DNA from: Kiritimatiellia bacterium
GTDB lineage: Bacteria > Verrucomicrobiota > Kiritimatiellia > CAIQIC01 > JAGNIJ01
Length of the DNA: 64,000 bases
Reading direction: 5' to 3'
Assembly (NCBI GenBank): GCA_018001225.1
Contig: JAGNIJ010000003.1
Coordinates: 1 to 64,000, forward strand
The position numbers and the translations under genes were made by a program. Shown in pieces: positions 1-9,900 of this stretch. A model generated the notes under the pieces. It was given only the letters and a program-made list of their open reading frames with translations, had not been told where the DNA came from and ran no database searches. Every line of letters begins with the position of its first letter. Positions within the stretch are counted from its first letter, which is position 1.

Positions 1-373
1 TCCGGCGCGAGCGGCGCAGGACGGCCGCGATCCGGGCCAGCAGTTCGCGCACGCCGAAGGGCTTGGTGATGTAGTCATCCGCGCCCAGTTCGAGCCCGAC
101 GACCTTGTCGATCTCCTCGCCCTTGGCCGTGAGCATAACGACGGGCACGGCGGCATTCGTTTTGCGAATCTCGCGGCATACGTTGTAGCCGTTGACGCCG
201 GGCATCATGACGTCGAGGAGCACGAGGTCGAACGCCTCGCGCCCGAACCGCTCCAGCGCGGCCCGGCCGTCGCGCGCGACGACCGCCGCGTAGCCCTCGC
301 TCTCCAGCGCGTCCTCGAGCCCGCGCGCGATCGCGGTATCGTCATCGGCCACCAGGATCCTTACCCTCTTCAT
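1..373 (-). CDS. Response regulator, receiver domain (3' part outside window)
   Basis: Cytoplasmic receiver of a two-component system, presumably phosphorylated by the kinase encoded immediately downstream. The 124 visible residues are a complete CheY-like receiver: acidic pocket D10-D12, phospho-acceptor D54 in LVLLDVMMPG, conserved threonine/alanine after VVML, and the lysine of YITKPF. The ATG at 373 overlaps the kinase stop codon (TCAT on the plus strand at 370-373), so I read transcription as kinase after regulator or translationally coupled. The reading frame stays open to base 1, so the output domain (an OmpR-type winged helix would be usual) lies outside the window. Receiver assignment is secure; the output type is inference. 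Confidence 0.93.
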   Translation of the reverse strand, partial: MKRVRILVADDDTAIARGLEDALESEGYAAVVARDGRAALERFGREAFDLVLLDVMMPGVNGYNVCREIRKTNAAVPVVMLTAKGEEIDKVVGLELGADDYITKPFGVRELLARIAAVLRRSRR

Positions 374-1983
374 GCCCCCGCCCCTTCCCGCGGGACCGCG
401 AGATCGAAGACAGCGCCGCCGCCCTCCCGCGGCTCGAAGCGCACGTCGCCCCCGAGATCCCGCATCATCCGCCGCGCGATGCTCAAGCCCAGCCCGCAGC
501 CCGGCTGCTTCGCCGACAGCGCGTCGTCCACCCGGTAGAACTGCTCAAAGAGCCGCGCCCGGTGCGCGGCCGGTATTCCCGGCCCGCGATCCATGAAACG
601 TGCGCGGCAGGCCTTTTCATCCCCGCTGAACTCCACCCGGAGTTCGCCGCCGGCGGCCGCGTACTTGGCCGCGTTGTCGAGGATGTTCAGCACGGCCTGC
701 GTCACCGCGTCGCGGTCGGCGAGCGCCGGACACGGCGCGTCCGAAGGCGCGATCTCGACCCGCAAGCCGGCCTCCTGCAGGCGGGCGCGCTGCGCTTCGA
801 CGGCCTCGCCGACCGCCTCGCAGAGATCGACCGGTTCCGGCCGGTACGCGCGGCGGCGCTGCTCCAGCCGGCTGAAATCGAGGACATTGTTCACGAGCCG
901 GGTCAGCCGCTGGCTCTGGTCCACGATCACCTTCAGGTACTCGCCCCGTTTCGCCTCGTCCTTCACGCGGCCCTCGGCGAGCATCTCGGCGTACATCCGG
1001 ATCGAGGTCAGCGGCGTCTTGAGCTCGTGCGAGACGTTCGAGACAAACGACGTTTTCCGGGCGGCGTCCCGCCAGTGCCGGTGCGCCTGCCACAGCAGCA
1101 GCGACCCTCCGAGAACGATCGCCATGACAAAGAGTCCGACCTGGAGGCCCGTCAGCAGCAGGAACGTCCCGCGCGCCGCGCCGGCCGGCCCGCCGGAAGC
1201 GTACGCGCCAACCTGCCAGTGCGGCAGGACCGCGCCCACCGGCACGGTGACGACCGGGACCGCGCCCGTCGCGAGCGCGCCCGACTGGAACACGACGCGT
1301 CCATCCCCGTCGAGCAGCGCATAGGGCTCCGTGCCCCCGGCGAACGAAGGCGCGAGGCGCGAGAGCACGGCGGCCATCTCCAGTTCCACGCCGTACCGCG
1401 CGCCGTCCGCGGGATCGATCGCCCAGCCCAGCAACTGGACCTGGTTGTCGGCGTACCAGGGCAGCCAGCCGGTTTCCTTCCCGGCCACATCTGAAGCCGA
1501 CAACGACTTCTGGGCGACGGCCAGGCGGCTGAATTCCTGGCGCGCGGAAGTATAGGCCGCCGGCTGTTCCGCCGCCGGCGGCGCCCAGGCCGCGCGGCCG
1601 GAGAACAGGGCCTCGTACCGGCGGAGGAAGCGCTCCTGCTCGCCGGTCAACGGCTCGCCGGGCGGCGGATAGACCAGCGCACCGAGCCCGTCCAGCACGA
1701 AGGCGTTTCGGATCAACGGATTGTTCCGCTCCCACTCGGAGAGCGCCGCCACGCGATTCGCGGACGGGAGCGCGGCCAGGTTCTCGCCCAGCTTCTGCTC
1801 GAGTTCCTGGACCGACAGCGCGACCTCGTCCGCCAGGAACTGCGCGCGGCCCCGCGCCGCGGCCAACCCGGCGGACTCCAGCCGGCCGCGCTCGCGGAGG
1901 AGCAGGCGGAACGCGCCCGCCCCCACCGCCAGCGCGGAGACCAGCAGGATCAGCCAGTAGATAATGACCGCGGTCCGCTTCAT
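370..1983 (-). CDS. Membrane sensor histidine kinase
   Basis: Transmembrane two-component kinase. An N-terminal membrane helix (VIIYWLILLVSALAVGAGAF) is followed by a roughly 240-residue extracytoplasmic sensor region, a second membrane helix, then HisKA with the H-box SHELKTPLTSIRMYAE and a HATPase domain with N-box NILDNAAKYA, G1 box DRGPGI and G2 box GLGLSI. All catalytic motifs look intact, so it should autophosphorylate. It overlaps the response-regulator gene by 4 bases, which supports a cognate pair. The sensor region resembles nothing I recognise. I start at the ATG at 1983, just before the first membrane helix; an in-frame ATG five codons upstream (1998) is possible, and neither has a strong ribosome site. 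Confidence 0.92.
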   Translation of the reverse strand: MKRTAVIIYWLILLVSALAVGAGAFRLLLRERGRLESAGLAAARGRAQFLADEVALSVQELEQKLGENLAALPSANRVAALSEWERNNPLIRNAFVLDGLGALVYPPPGEPLTGEQERFLRRYEALFSGRAAWAPPAAEQPAAYTSARQEFSRLAVAQKSLSASDVAGKETGWLPWYADNQVQLLGWAIDPADGARYGVELEMAAVLSRLAPSFAGGTEPYALLDGDGRVVFQSGALATGAVPVVTVPVGAVLPHWQVGAYASGGPAGAARGTFLLLTGLQVGLFVMAIVLGGSLLLWQAHRHWRDAARKTSFVSNVSHELKTPLTSIRMYAEMLAEGRVKDEAKRGEYLKVIVDQSQRLTRLVNNVLDFSRLEQRRRAYRPEPVDLCEAVGEAVEAQRARLQEAGLRVEIAPSDAPCPALADRDAVTQAVLNILDNAAKYAAAGGELRVEFSGDEKACRARFMDRGPGIPAAHRARLFEQFYRVDDALSAKQPGCGLGLSIARRMMRDLGGDVRFEPREGGGAVFDLAVPREGAGA

Positions 1984-2050
1984 TCGATCCGCCCACACTT
2001 CCGCCGCGCGCCCCGACGCCGCGTCGGGGCCGCGCGGCCGACCCTTTCAG

Positions 2051-3391
2051 TTATTGCTGCATCTGCTGGTTGCGCTGCTGGTAGCTATCGGTCCGATAGC
2101 GCTTCCGGTCGCTCTTGTCCATGCCTACCGCGTCCAGCTTGCTCGCCTCGCCGGACAGGGCCTCGGTTTCCGACAGCACCTCGACGCTGACGTCGTACGC
2201 GGCGCCCCTTTCCTTGAGCTCTTCGCTCTTCTTGCGCAGGTCATCGACGGCCTGCTGCCGCTCGCCGGCGTCCCACTGCTCGACGGCCCTGTCCTTGGCC
2301 ACGGCGATCTCGTTGCGGATGTACTCCTCCTGCACGGCGATGTTGGCCGAGCGCCGCACGTCGTCCTCCCGGCGGCTGAACCGGGCCTCGACACGCGAAC
2401 TGGAGGAGCGGTCCCGGTCGGTCAGCGCGCTGCGGTAGCGGCAGTCCGCGGAGGCGATCTCGAGGACCTGATCCTCGGCGCCGGCGGGCACCTCGACCTC
2501 GACGAGGGCGTACTTCTGCTGGCCGCCGTAGAGCTGGTTGAGCTGGATCTCCACGCCGTCGCGGGTCACGCGGCCGTCGCGGCCGATGATGCGGACGGGC
2601 CGCGCGCCGTTGAGGCAGCGGATCTTCAGCACCACGCTGCGCGCGACCACGCTCAAGACGTCGCCCAATTCCGCCGCGAAGATGCGGGGCAGGTCGCGGG
2701 AGTTCTCGACGAAGTACGTGTTGCCGTCGCTGTTCTGCGAGAGGCGGGTCATCAGGTCCTCGTTGTAGTCGGTCCCGACGCCCACGGTCGTCACGGAGAT
2801 ATTCTCCTTGAGCAGCGACGCCCCGAGCCGGCCCAGGTCGTCCGGCGAGCTGGGCCCGACGTTCGCGAGCCCGTCGGACAGCAGGATGATCCGGTGGACG
2901 TAACGCCCCTCGAGGTTCCGCCGGACCTCCGCCGCGCCCTGGCTGACGCCGGCGAACAAGGCGGTGTTTCCGCCCGGCTGGATCTCGCGGATGCGCGATT
3001 CCATCCACTCCGCGTTCCGGGCCTCCTGGGCCGGGATGACGGTTTCCACGCGGTCGTCGTAGATGACCAGCGAAAAGACGTCCCGCGGCCCGAGCCGGCG
3101 CAAGGCCTCGATGGCGGCCTCCTTGGCCTTCTCGATCTTCTCGCCGGACATGGAGCCCGACCGGTCCAGCACGATGGCCAGGTTCACGGGCGGGCGATCG
3201 CCGGCGCGTTCCAGCGGCGGAGCGTCCAGGGTCACTTTTACGATTGCCCGCTGGGGCGCGTCGGCGGGCAGAACCCCGCGGTCCAGTTCGATCCGGCACA
3301 GCACGTCGCGCGGTTCCGTCCGGGCGGCCCCCGCGACCGACGCCGCCGCCAGCGCCAGGCCGGCGGCCCACAGTATGATCTTCGACTTCAT
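2051..3391 (-). CDS. Exported von Willebrand factor A domain protein
   Basis: 446-residue exported protein with a signal peptide (MKSKIILWAAGLALAAASVAGA). The VWA domain starts near residue 68 with a perfect MIDAS motif DRSGSMS and further metal-site residues downstream (GGNTALFAG, LSDGLANVG). The layout (short N-terminal beta region, VWA, beta domain, helical charged C-terminus) resembles YfbK/inter-alpha-trypsin-inhibitor heavy-chain-like bacterial proteins, which are thought to mediate metal-dependent protein contacts; partner unknown. The C-terminus is Gln-rich and charged. A clear AGGAGA ribosome site lies 6 bases before the ATG. It is co-directional with the two-component pair, 52 bases upstream of the kinase, but I see no direct functional link. 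Confidence 0.9.
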   Translation of the reverse strand: MKSKIILWAAGLALAAASVAGAARTEPRDVLCRIELDRGVLPADAPQRAIVKVTLDAPPLERAGDRPPVNLAIVLDRSGSMSGEKIEKAKEAAIEALRRLGPRDVFSLVIYDDRVETVIPAQEARNAEWMESRIREIQPGGNTALFAGVSQGAAEVRRNLEGRYVHRIILLSDGLANVGPSSPDDLGRLGASLLKENISVTTVGVGTDYNEDLMTRLSQNSDGNTYFVENSRDLPRIFAAELGDVLSVVARSVVLKIRCLNGARPVRIIGRDGRVTRDGVEIQLNQLYGGQQKYALVEVEVPAGAEDQVLEIASADCRYRSALTDRDRSSSSRVEARFSRREDDVRRSANIAVQEEYIRNEIAVAKDRAVEQWDAGERQQAVDDLRKKSEELKERGAAYDVSVEVLSETEALSGEASKLDAVGMDKSDRKRYRTDSYQQRNQQMQQ

Positions 3392-3549
3392 GGCCTATCT
3401 CCTATTGTTGGTTGTTCTCTCCGGTCCGGTCAAGAGCGCGCGCGGTCCCAACCTTTCCGCATACCATTGGACCCCCACCGCGCGGAAATGTCGTCACGGG
3501 CCTGCAAAACGTTTGTAAAAGAACTGTCACATCCGCGGACGTCCGCCCT

Positions 3550-3756
3550 AAATCCGCGCGTAAGGATGGCGTTCACTCGGGCATTCCCTGCGCACGCCGC
3601 TGTCTTTGCGGCTCGCGTGGACGCTCGCCCTCCAGAACGCTTTCTATACGATGCCGATATTTTTCTCGCCTGGAGGGCGAGCGTCCCGCGAGCCGCGACC
3701 GCCAAGGAGAACCTGCGCGGCATCGCATAGGGTCGGAGGTCCTTACGCGCGGATTT
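3550..3756. repeat. Nested inverted repeat (LEGERPREP-type palindromic element)
   Basis: This fills most of the 423-base gap between the VWA gene and the next plus-strand gene. Outer arms are a perfect 17-nt inverted pair (3550-3566 with 3740-3756, core CCGCGCGTAAGGA). Inner arms are a 27-28-nt near-perfect pair (3608-3635 with 3670-3696, core GGAGGGCGAGCGTCC) around a 34-nt loop. The inner core recurs as an inverted pair at 28684-28725. Read in one frame the core spells LEGERPREP, a phrase I associate with dispersed intergenic palindromes in PVC genomes. It probably forms a cruciform or long RNA hairpin and may end transcription or be a non-autonomous mobile element. No gene is visible here. 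Confidence 0.8.
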
Positions 3757-3814
3757 GGGCCCGCAGCGGCTTCTTGTGCCACGGCGGCGCGGGAGACTAT
3801 AGTGAACCCGGACC

Positions 3815-5131
3815 ATGAAACGGGGCATCCTCATCCTGGTGCTGCTGGCCGCGCTCGGGCTGTTCTGGGGCGCGGGCCGGATGAATCGGCCGCTGCGCGA
3901 GGAGCGGGCGCGGCATCGCCTGAATCCCTCCGATCCCGTCGGCGACGCGCCGCCGCTGATGACGTTCACCACGGTCGCGCTGGGCGGCTTCCGGGGCATC
4001 CTCGCCGACCTGCTGTGGCTGCGCGCCGCGCGGCTGCAGGAGGAGGGCCAGTACTTCGAGCTGGTCCAGCTCGCCACGTGGGTCACTCGCCTGGAGCCGC
4101 GATTCCCGCAGGCGTGGGCGTTCCACGCCTGGAACATGGCGTACAACATCAGCGTGCTGTTCACCGAGCCCGCCGACCGCTGGCGCTGGGTGCGCCACGG
4201 CATCAGCCTCCTGCGCGACGAGGGCTTGAAGTACAACCCCGGCGAGGCGCGGCTCTACCGCGAGCTGGGCTGGCTGTTCCAGCACAAGCTCGGCGCCGCC
4301 ATGGACCAGACCCACCTCTACTACAAGGAGGCCTGGGCCCGCGAGATGGCCGCGCTGTTCGACGGCCCCGCCCCGGACTATGACCATCTGCGGCCCGAGG
4401 CCCGCCGGCGGATGACGGACGAGTACCGCCTCGACCCGGACCTGATGCGAAAGATCGAGGAGCAGTTCGGACCGCTGGACTGGCGCCTGCCCCAGGCCCA
4501 CGCGGTCTACTGGGCCTGGCGCGGCCGGCCGTACGCCACGGGCTTCGAGCAGCAGGCCTGCAACCGCATGATCTACCAGTCCCTGCGCGACGCCTTCCTG
4601 CAGGGCCGTCTGGCGTATGACACGGACGAGGGCCTGCTCGTCCTGCTCCCCAACCTCGACGTCCTGCCCGGCCTGCTCCGCGCGCTCGACGAATTCATCG
4701 CCCTGCCCGCGTGGACGGCGGAAATGCGCGGCGTCCGCCGCTCCATCCTCGGGGATGCCGTGCTGATGTTTTTCACGCTGGACCGCGAGCCCGAGGCCCG
4801 CCGCTATTTTGAAGAGTGGAAGGCCGGCGCGCCGCCCGGGGAGCCCCCGCCGGGCTTCGAGGCCTTCGTGTTCGGCCATTACGCCGGCGAGATCGAAGGG
4901 TCGGCCCCGCCGGACTACGGCGCGCTGATCGAGCAGACCGTCTACCAGGGCCTGTACTGGCGGGCGCTCGGGTACGACGAGCGCGCGGCGGGCTACGATC
5001 ACCTGGCGGCGCTCTGCCGGGCGAGGGCCGGAACCGAACTGCCGCCGCTGGACGACTACCGGCGGCGCGCACGAGAGCGGCTGCTGGGCGAATTGAAAAG
5101 CGAGCAGGCCAGGTCGAGGCTGGCGGAGTAG
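3815..5131 (+). CDS. Uncharacterised membrane-anchored helical protein
   Basis: 438 residues. An N-terminal uncleaved-looking membrane segment (ILILVLLAALGLFWGAG) anchors a large, mostly alpha-helical domain. The stretch GGFRGILADLLWLRAARLQ followed by FELVQLATWVTRLEPRFPQAW looks like TPR-type helix pairs, and I associate this sequence pattern with conserved hypothetical proteins of PVC bacteria. No catalytic motif is evident. Its stop codon is 12 bases before the start of a small membrane protein gene that has a strong ribosome site, so the two are probably co-transcribed. An envelope scaffold or assembly role is only a guess. Confidence 0.8.
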   Translation: MKRGILILVLLAALGLFWGAGRMNRPLREERARHRLNPSDPVGDAPPLMTFTTVALGGFRGILADLLWLRAARLQEEGQYFELVQLATWVTRLEPRFPQAWAFHAWNMAYNISVLFTEPADRWRWVRHGISLLRDEGLKYNPGEARLYRELGWLFQHKLGAAMDQTHLYYKEAWAREMAALFDGPAPDYDHLRPEARRRMTDEYRLDPDLMRKIEEQFGPLDWRLPQAHAVYWAWRGRPYATGFEQQACNRMIYQSLRDAFLQGRLAYDTDEGLLVLLPNLDVLPGLLRALDEFIALPAWTAEMRGVRRSILGDAVLMFFTLDREPEARRYFEEWKAGAPPGEPPPGFEAFVFGHYAGEIEGSAPPDYGALIEQTVYQGLYWRALGYDERAAGYDHLAALCRARAGTELPPLDDYRRRARERLLGELKSEQARSRLAE

Positions 5132-5143
5132 AAGGAGGAGGAG

Positions 5144-5581
5144 ATGAAAACCGCGCTCGCGATCGTCTGCATCCTGTTCGGTGCGCTGGGCTGGATCGGC
5201 CAGGTCATCTCGGGTATGAACTACGGGCTGGCCCAGAGGCTGGGCCTCCAGGAGAAAAGCGAGGGCACCGATCCCCTCTTCCGAACGGCGGAGCGCAACG
5301 CCGCGCGCTGGGACGGCCTGGTGCTCTGGACGCTGATCCTCGCCGGGGTGCTGATGCTTTTCAACAGTCCCTGGTGGCCTCCCGCGGCGCTGGTGGCCGG
5401 GGGCATCTACCTGGACACCGCGGGCCGGGAAGTCGCCAAGCTCACGAGCCTGAAGCGGCACGGCGTCCGGGTCGGCAGCCCCGCGAACCAGCGGACCCAG
5501 CGCTTCTTCTTCACCCTCATGGCCGCCGTCGCCCTCGGGGTGCTGGTCTGCGCGCTACGGGCCATCGCCCTGGCGCTCTAA
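5144..5581 (+). CDS. Small integral membrane protein, unknown
   Basis: 145 residues with about four hydrophobic segments: the N-terminus (ALAIVCILFGALGWIGQVI), two central segments around GLVLWTLILAGVLMLF and PAALVAGGIYL, and a C-terminal helix. An AAGGAGGAG ribosome site sits just upstream of the ATG. It directly follows the membrane-anchored helical protein and probably forms an operon with it. Its last 27 bases overlap, tail to tail, the 3' end of the minus-strand adenylate-forming enzyme gene. I do not recognise a family. Confidence 0.8.
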   Translation: MKTALAIVCILFGALGWIGQVISGMNYGLAQRLGLQEKSEGTDPLFRTAERNAARWDGLVLWTLILAGVLMLFNSPWWPPAALVAGGIYLDTAGREVAKLTSLKRHGVRVGSPANQRTQRFFFTLMAAVALGVLVCALRAIALAL

Positions 5582-6868
5582 CCGGGTGCCGGCCGGCTTC
5601 AACAGGACCATGGGTTTGAATTTCTCGCCGGGCGGGCCCCGCAGGTCCGGAACTTTTTCGACGCGCAGTTCGAACGCGCCGGAAAACTGGCGGTGAAATT
5701 CGTCCAGGAGCGCGCGCTCAACCTCCGCCGTAAAGGCCGCTCCCGCCACCACCCGCAGGCGGAAGCGCGTCGGGGTCTCCTGCGCCAACTGGTACTGCTC
5801 GATGCCGGGCTTCCCGTACACCGCCGCCCGCAAGACCACGCTGCTCAAATGCCGGCCGCCGGGCAGTTCGACGAGTTCGGTCACGCGGCCCGTCAGGCTC
5901 CGCAGCAGCGGCTGGGGCCTCCCGCAGGGGCACGGGCCGTCGGCCCACTCGGCCGTGTCGCCGAGCGCGTATCGGATGAGCGGGAACGCCCTCCGCCACA
6001 GCACGGTGCAGACCACACGCCCCGCGCGGGCGGGGCGGCCGGCCTCGTCGAGCAGTTCCACGATGACCCGGTCGCTATGGACGTGAAAACCGCATTGGTG
6101 CTCGCATTCCCAGGCGATCGGGCCCGTTTCGATCGCGCCGTACATGTCGGTGACGCGCGCCTTCAGCCGGCGCTCGGCGCGCGCGCGGACGGAGGGCCAC
6201 AGCATGCTCGACGTGCTGAACACGCGGGGAACGTCGAGAAAGGAATCCGCGCGCTCCAACTCGGCCGTGATTTCGTCCAGCGTGCTGGCCCAGCAAACCA
6301 GGGCCCGCGGCCGGGCGGCGCGCAGCACCCGGATCTTCTCGCTGACCGGCTGCGTGACCGCCACGTGGACCCGCCGGAACAACCCAAGACGCTGGGCCAG
6401 GTAGCGGCGGGACGGGATGCGCGACGGCAGCGCGACTTTCGCCTGCCGTTGCCAGGGGCGGAACCCGGCGTCCAGGTAGGCCCGGGCCCAGAGGACGGCG
6501 TCGAGCCAGCGCTCCTGCGGCAGCGTCGGAATGTCCAGGGGTTCGCCCGTGGTGCCGTGGGTATTTCGCCGGGGGCAGTCCCGGAAGGAGAATGCATCGC
6601 TGAACAGCTCGGCGGCCCGGTCGCGCGCCGCGGATTTCTCCAGCAAGGGGAGCCGTTCCAGGTCCCCGGCCGCCCGGAAATCGCCCGGCCGGAGCTGCCG
6701 GCTGGTCATGACATCGCGGTAATAGGCCGAATGCCGGAAGGCGTAGTCCAGCAGTGCGCGAAGGCGGCGCGACTGGAGCCGGGTCAGCGCCCCCGGCGAG
6801 GCCGGGAAGCGCGACCAGGTCGTCAAGCCGGCCAGAAGCAGTTGAACGTGTGCGCCGGACCAGGCCAT
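5555..6868 (-). CDS. Phenylacetate-CoA ligase-like (PaaK/CapK) adenylate-forming enzyme
   Basis: 437-residue cytoplasmic protein of the PaaK/CapK branch of the ANL superfamily, whose members adenylate a carboxylic acid and transfer it to CoA or another acceptor. Visible landmarks are the phosphate-binding loop variant NTHGTTGEPL (family TSGTTG), the A5-like motif DMYGAIETG, a four-Cys segment (CEHQCG, then GPCPCGR) typical of CapK-type proteins, the A7/A8-like GDTAEW and SLTGRVTELVELPGG, and a small C-terminal lid domain. The ribosome site AGGAGT lies about 8 bases before the ATG. The substrate cannot be inferred; capsule or envelope modification is common for CapK relatives. Confidence 0.87.
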   Translation of the reverse strand: MAWSGAHVQLLLAGLTTWSRFPASPGALTRLQSRRLRALLDYAFRHSAYYRDVMTSRQLRPGDFRAAGDLERLPLLEKSAARDRAAELFSDAFSFRDCPRRNTHGTTGEPLDIPTLPQERWLDAVLWARAYLDAGFRPWQRQAKVALPSRIPSRRYLAQRLGLFRRVHVAVTQPVSEKIRVLRAARPRALVCWASTLDEITAELERADSFLDVPRVFSTSSMLWPSVRARAERRLKARVTDMYGAIETGPIAWECEHQCGFHVHSDRVIVELLDEAGRPARAGRVVCTVLWRRAFPLIRYALGDTAEWADGPCPCGRPQPLLRSLTGRVTELVELPGGRHLSSVVLRAAVYGKPGIEQYQLAQETPTRFRLRVVAGAAFTAEVERALLDEFHRQFSGAFELRVEKVPDLRGPPGEKFKPMVLLKPAGTRLERQGDGP

Positions 6869-6932
6869 GTGCCGGAACTCCTAACCGACGCCAGCCTAGC
6901 ATCCGCACGGCCCGGGCGCAAACCGGCGACGC

Positions 6933-9900
6933 TTAATGGCGCACCCGCACCTTGTAGAACCGCGGCGCGCTGTCCGGCGGCAAGCCGACGCCGATGGTCA
7001 TGTCGCCCGCCGTGCCCGTGATGTTCGTGAAGCCCGGCAGCGGGGTCCATGCCGCGCCCACCATACCGGTAGCCGAGAAGACGCAGTACGTCCGGCCCGT
7101 CGCCCCCGGCCAGGCCAGCGTACCGGCGCCCGGCGCGGTCGCGGCTTCGGCGCAGAACAGCGACTCCTCGTCCGTCGGATCGGTCCCCGCGACGAATTCG
7201 GCCTCGTCCTCCGCCCCGTCGTCGTCGCTGTCCCGGTCGCCCGGCTCGCTCCCGAAATCGTATTCCTCTCGATTGCACAGGCCGTCCCCGTCGGCATCCG
7301 CGCTCGCGTCCGCGGCCGAGCGGTAGTTCAAGCCGCGCGCGTTTTCCCACGCGTCCGACATCCCGTCGCCGTCCGTGTCCGGCGTCGCGATGGCCTCCAC
7401 GCCCCAGGCCAGCGTCTGGTCGTTGAACGTGAAGCGGTAGTGGCCGCTCAACGAGCCGCTGATGCTGATGTTGGCGGCGCCGCTCTCCCCGCCGCCGGCC
7501 ATCGGCGGGCTGAACTGCGACTGGTCGCTGTCGCCCCAGTTGACCGCCCACCCGCCGTGGGCCGCGAACTTGAACTGGATGGCGCTCTCGCCGGAGAACG
7601 TGGTGTCGTAGCGCCACACGTGGTCCGCCACAAGACACATGTTCGAGGCCGCCGCGTTCCAGCTGTTGAACGTGCCGGGGACCGAAATGTAATTGTAATT
7701 GCCCGCCCGCGGATTCCAGACATGAGGATCCGTGCTGTTCCCGTACTCCTGGAGATTCGTGTAGCCGTCGTAGTCCGGGTCCTCCGCGGCGTCCGCGGCA
7801 CGGTTCGGGTTCAAGTTGTGGGCGTTCTCCCAGGCGTCGGGCATCCCGTCCAGGTCCGCGTCCGGCGCGGGCGTCGGCTCGACGCGGAAGCCGCGGGTCA
7901 ACTCGTTGAACGTGAACCGGTAGCGGCCGTCCAGCGTGCCGGCGATCGTGATATTGTCGGACTCCCAGTCGGCCATCCCGCTGAACGGCACGTTCGTGGC
8001 GAGTTGGTTGTACTCGCCCCAGTTCGTCGTCCACGAGCCGTTCGCGGCGAACTTGAAGGCGACGGCGGACTGGTTGGTCAGCACGAGGTCGGCCTGCCAG
8101 GTCCCGCCGCCGATCTTTCGCAGCGGGTGCGCCGTGGTGCTCCAGCCGTTGAATGTCCCCGGCACGGCGATGGAACTGTAGCTCGAAGCGGGCGCGTCAA
8201 TCACCTGCGGGTCGAGACCGGCCCGGTACTCCTCGATGTTCGAGTAATTGTCGCCATCGGGATTCGAGCCCGCGTCGTCGGGATTCCCGGCGTCCAGTCC
8301 GTGGTCGGCCTCCCAGTTGTCCGCCATCGTATCGCCATCCGCGTCCACGCCCTGTGAGGTGATGCGCAGCGCCGGGTCGCCGTAGAGACTGAAGGTGTAG
8401 AAATTGTTCCACCAGTCGTCCATTTCCTGCTTCACCTCGGCCAGGGCGCGGCCATGGGTGGTCTCGTTGCTGACGACCTTGCGGAAGAAATCGTAGCCCA
8501 TCGAGGCGTTCATGCCCTTGGCATCCGACGGGCTCCAGGAGCAGTAGTAGTACCACGACACGTTGCCGGCGGCGACGGACGCGATGCCGCCGTTGCGCAG
8601 CATGGAGTAGCTGATGTTCTGGTCGTCGGTCGGATCGCCACACAAACAGGAGACCATGAACACCGAGGCCGGATGGTCGTCGTCCAGCATCGGGCACTGG
8701 TCGCTCTCGTAGAGCGTCCCGCCGGCATTGACCACCGCGCCGCGCGACCACCCGTGGCCCCACCAGAGGACCATGCCGTAGTCGTGGTTCATCCAATGCC
8801 GGGCCGTGCTATTGTCGAGCAATTCCTCGTCCGAGGGGAAACTGGAGTCGTAGATGGGGTTGACGCTTCCCTGCTCGTAGAGCGTGTACCCGGTGTAGCC
8901 CTTCGAGGACAGGTAATTGGTCCGGGCGTACTCGCCGAGGTACGCGCCGTCGGTGTAGCTGTCCGACCAGCTCTCCGGCAGCAGCGCAGACCGGCGCCAG
9001 CCGGTGGAACCTTCCTGCTCGTACTTGATCGTCTTCCACACGATCCGGCGCAGCATCTCGCGCCAGGAGGGATCGGAAGTGTAGACCGGGATGCGGCCGA
9101 CGTAGACCTCGGGCACCTTGTCCACGCCGCCCACCGCGCCCACGTCGTTGGTCTCGTTCCCGTAGAAGCCGTTGCCGTCGATGTCCCAGTTGCCGGTCAG
9201 GTCCGCGTAGAAACCGTCCACCGGGTACACGTAGGCCTGGTAGTGGCAGTTTTTCATAGGCAGGTCGCCCCAGTCCGGGGCGGGATTGCCGACCAGCAGG
9301 ACGTACTCGATCTGCAGACCGACATAGTTGTTCTGCAGCCACTTGCGCATCCGGTCGGCTTTGCCGTCCGGGTACTGGCCGGTGACTTCATTCCAGCCGG
9401 TCGCGGTGGCGCTGCCGTCGAGCTTCGTCTCCGTGACCACGTGCACGGTGAAGCCCATGTCCTCTTTGTGCGAAGTCAGGCCGTAGAGGGTCGGGCTGGC
9501 CGTGTAGATCTCGTCCGTGGTCATGATGAGATACGTGTTGCCGGAAGAGGTCGCGGCCTTCGTTCGCGTCGCGTACCAGCCCCGCGCCTCGCCGTCGTTT
9601 TCCACCAGGGCCAGCGCGGCGGAGTCCAGCACCGTGTCGCCCAGCGCGGCGGATTGGATCGTCCGGCCGGGCGCGTAGAGGATTTCGAAGTCCACGCGCT
9701 CGACGATCCGCGCCGTGCCCGCGACCGGGTTGACGAGGACGGGCGAGAACGCCACCCGGACCATCTTCCACTTGCGCATCTGCGAGAAACCATCGATCGT
9801 GACGGGGGCTTCGGGATAAAACACGTCGCGGCCGTAGACCTCCTGGTCCCTGCCGTCCACGACATTCACGGCATCGCCCCACGACACCGGCGCATCGGGC

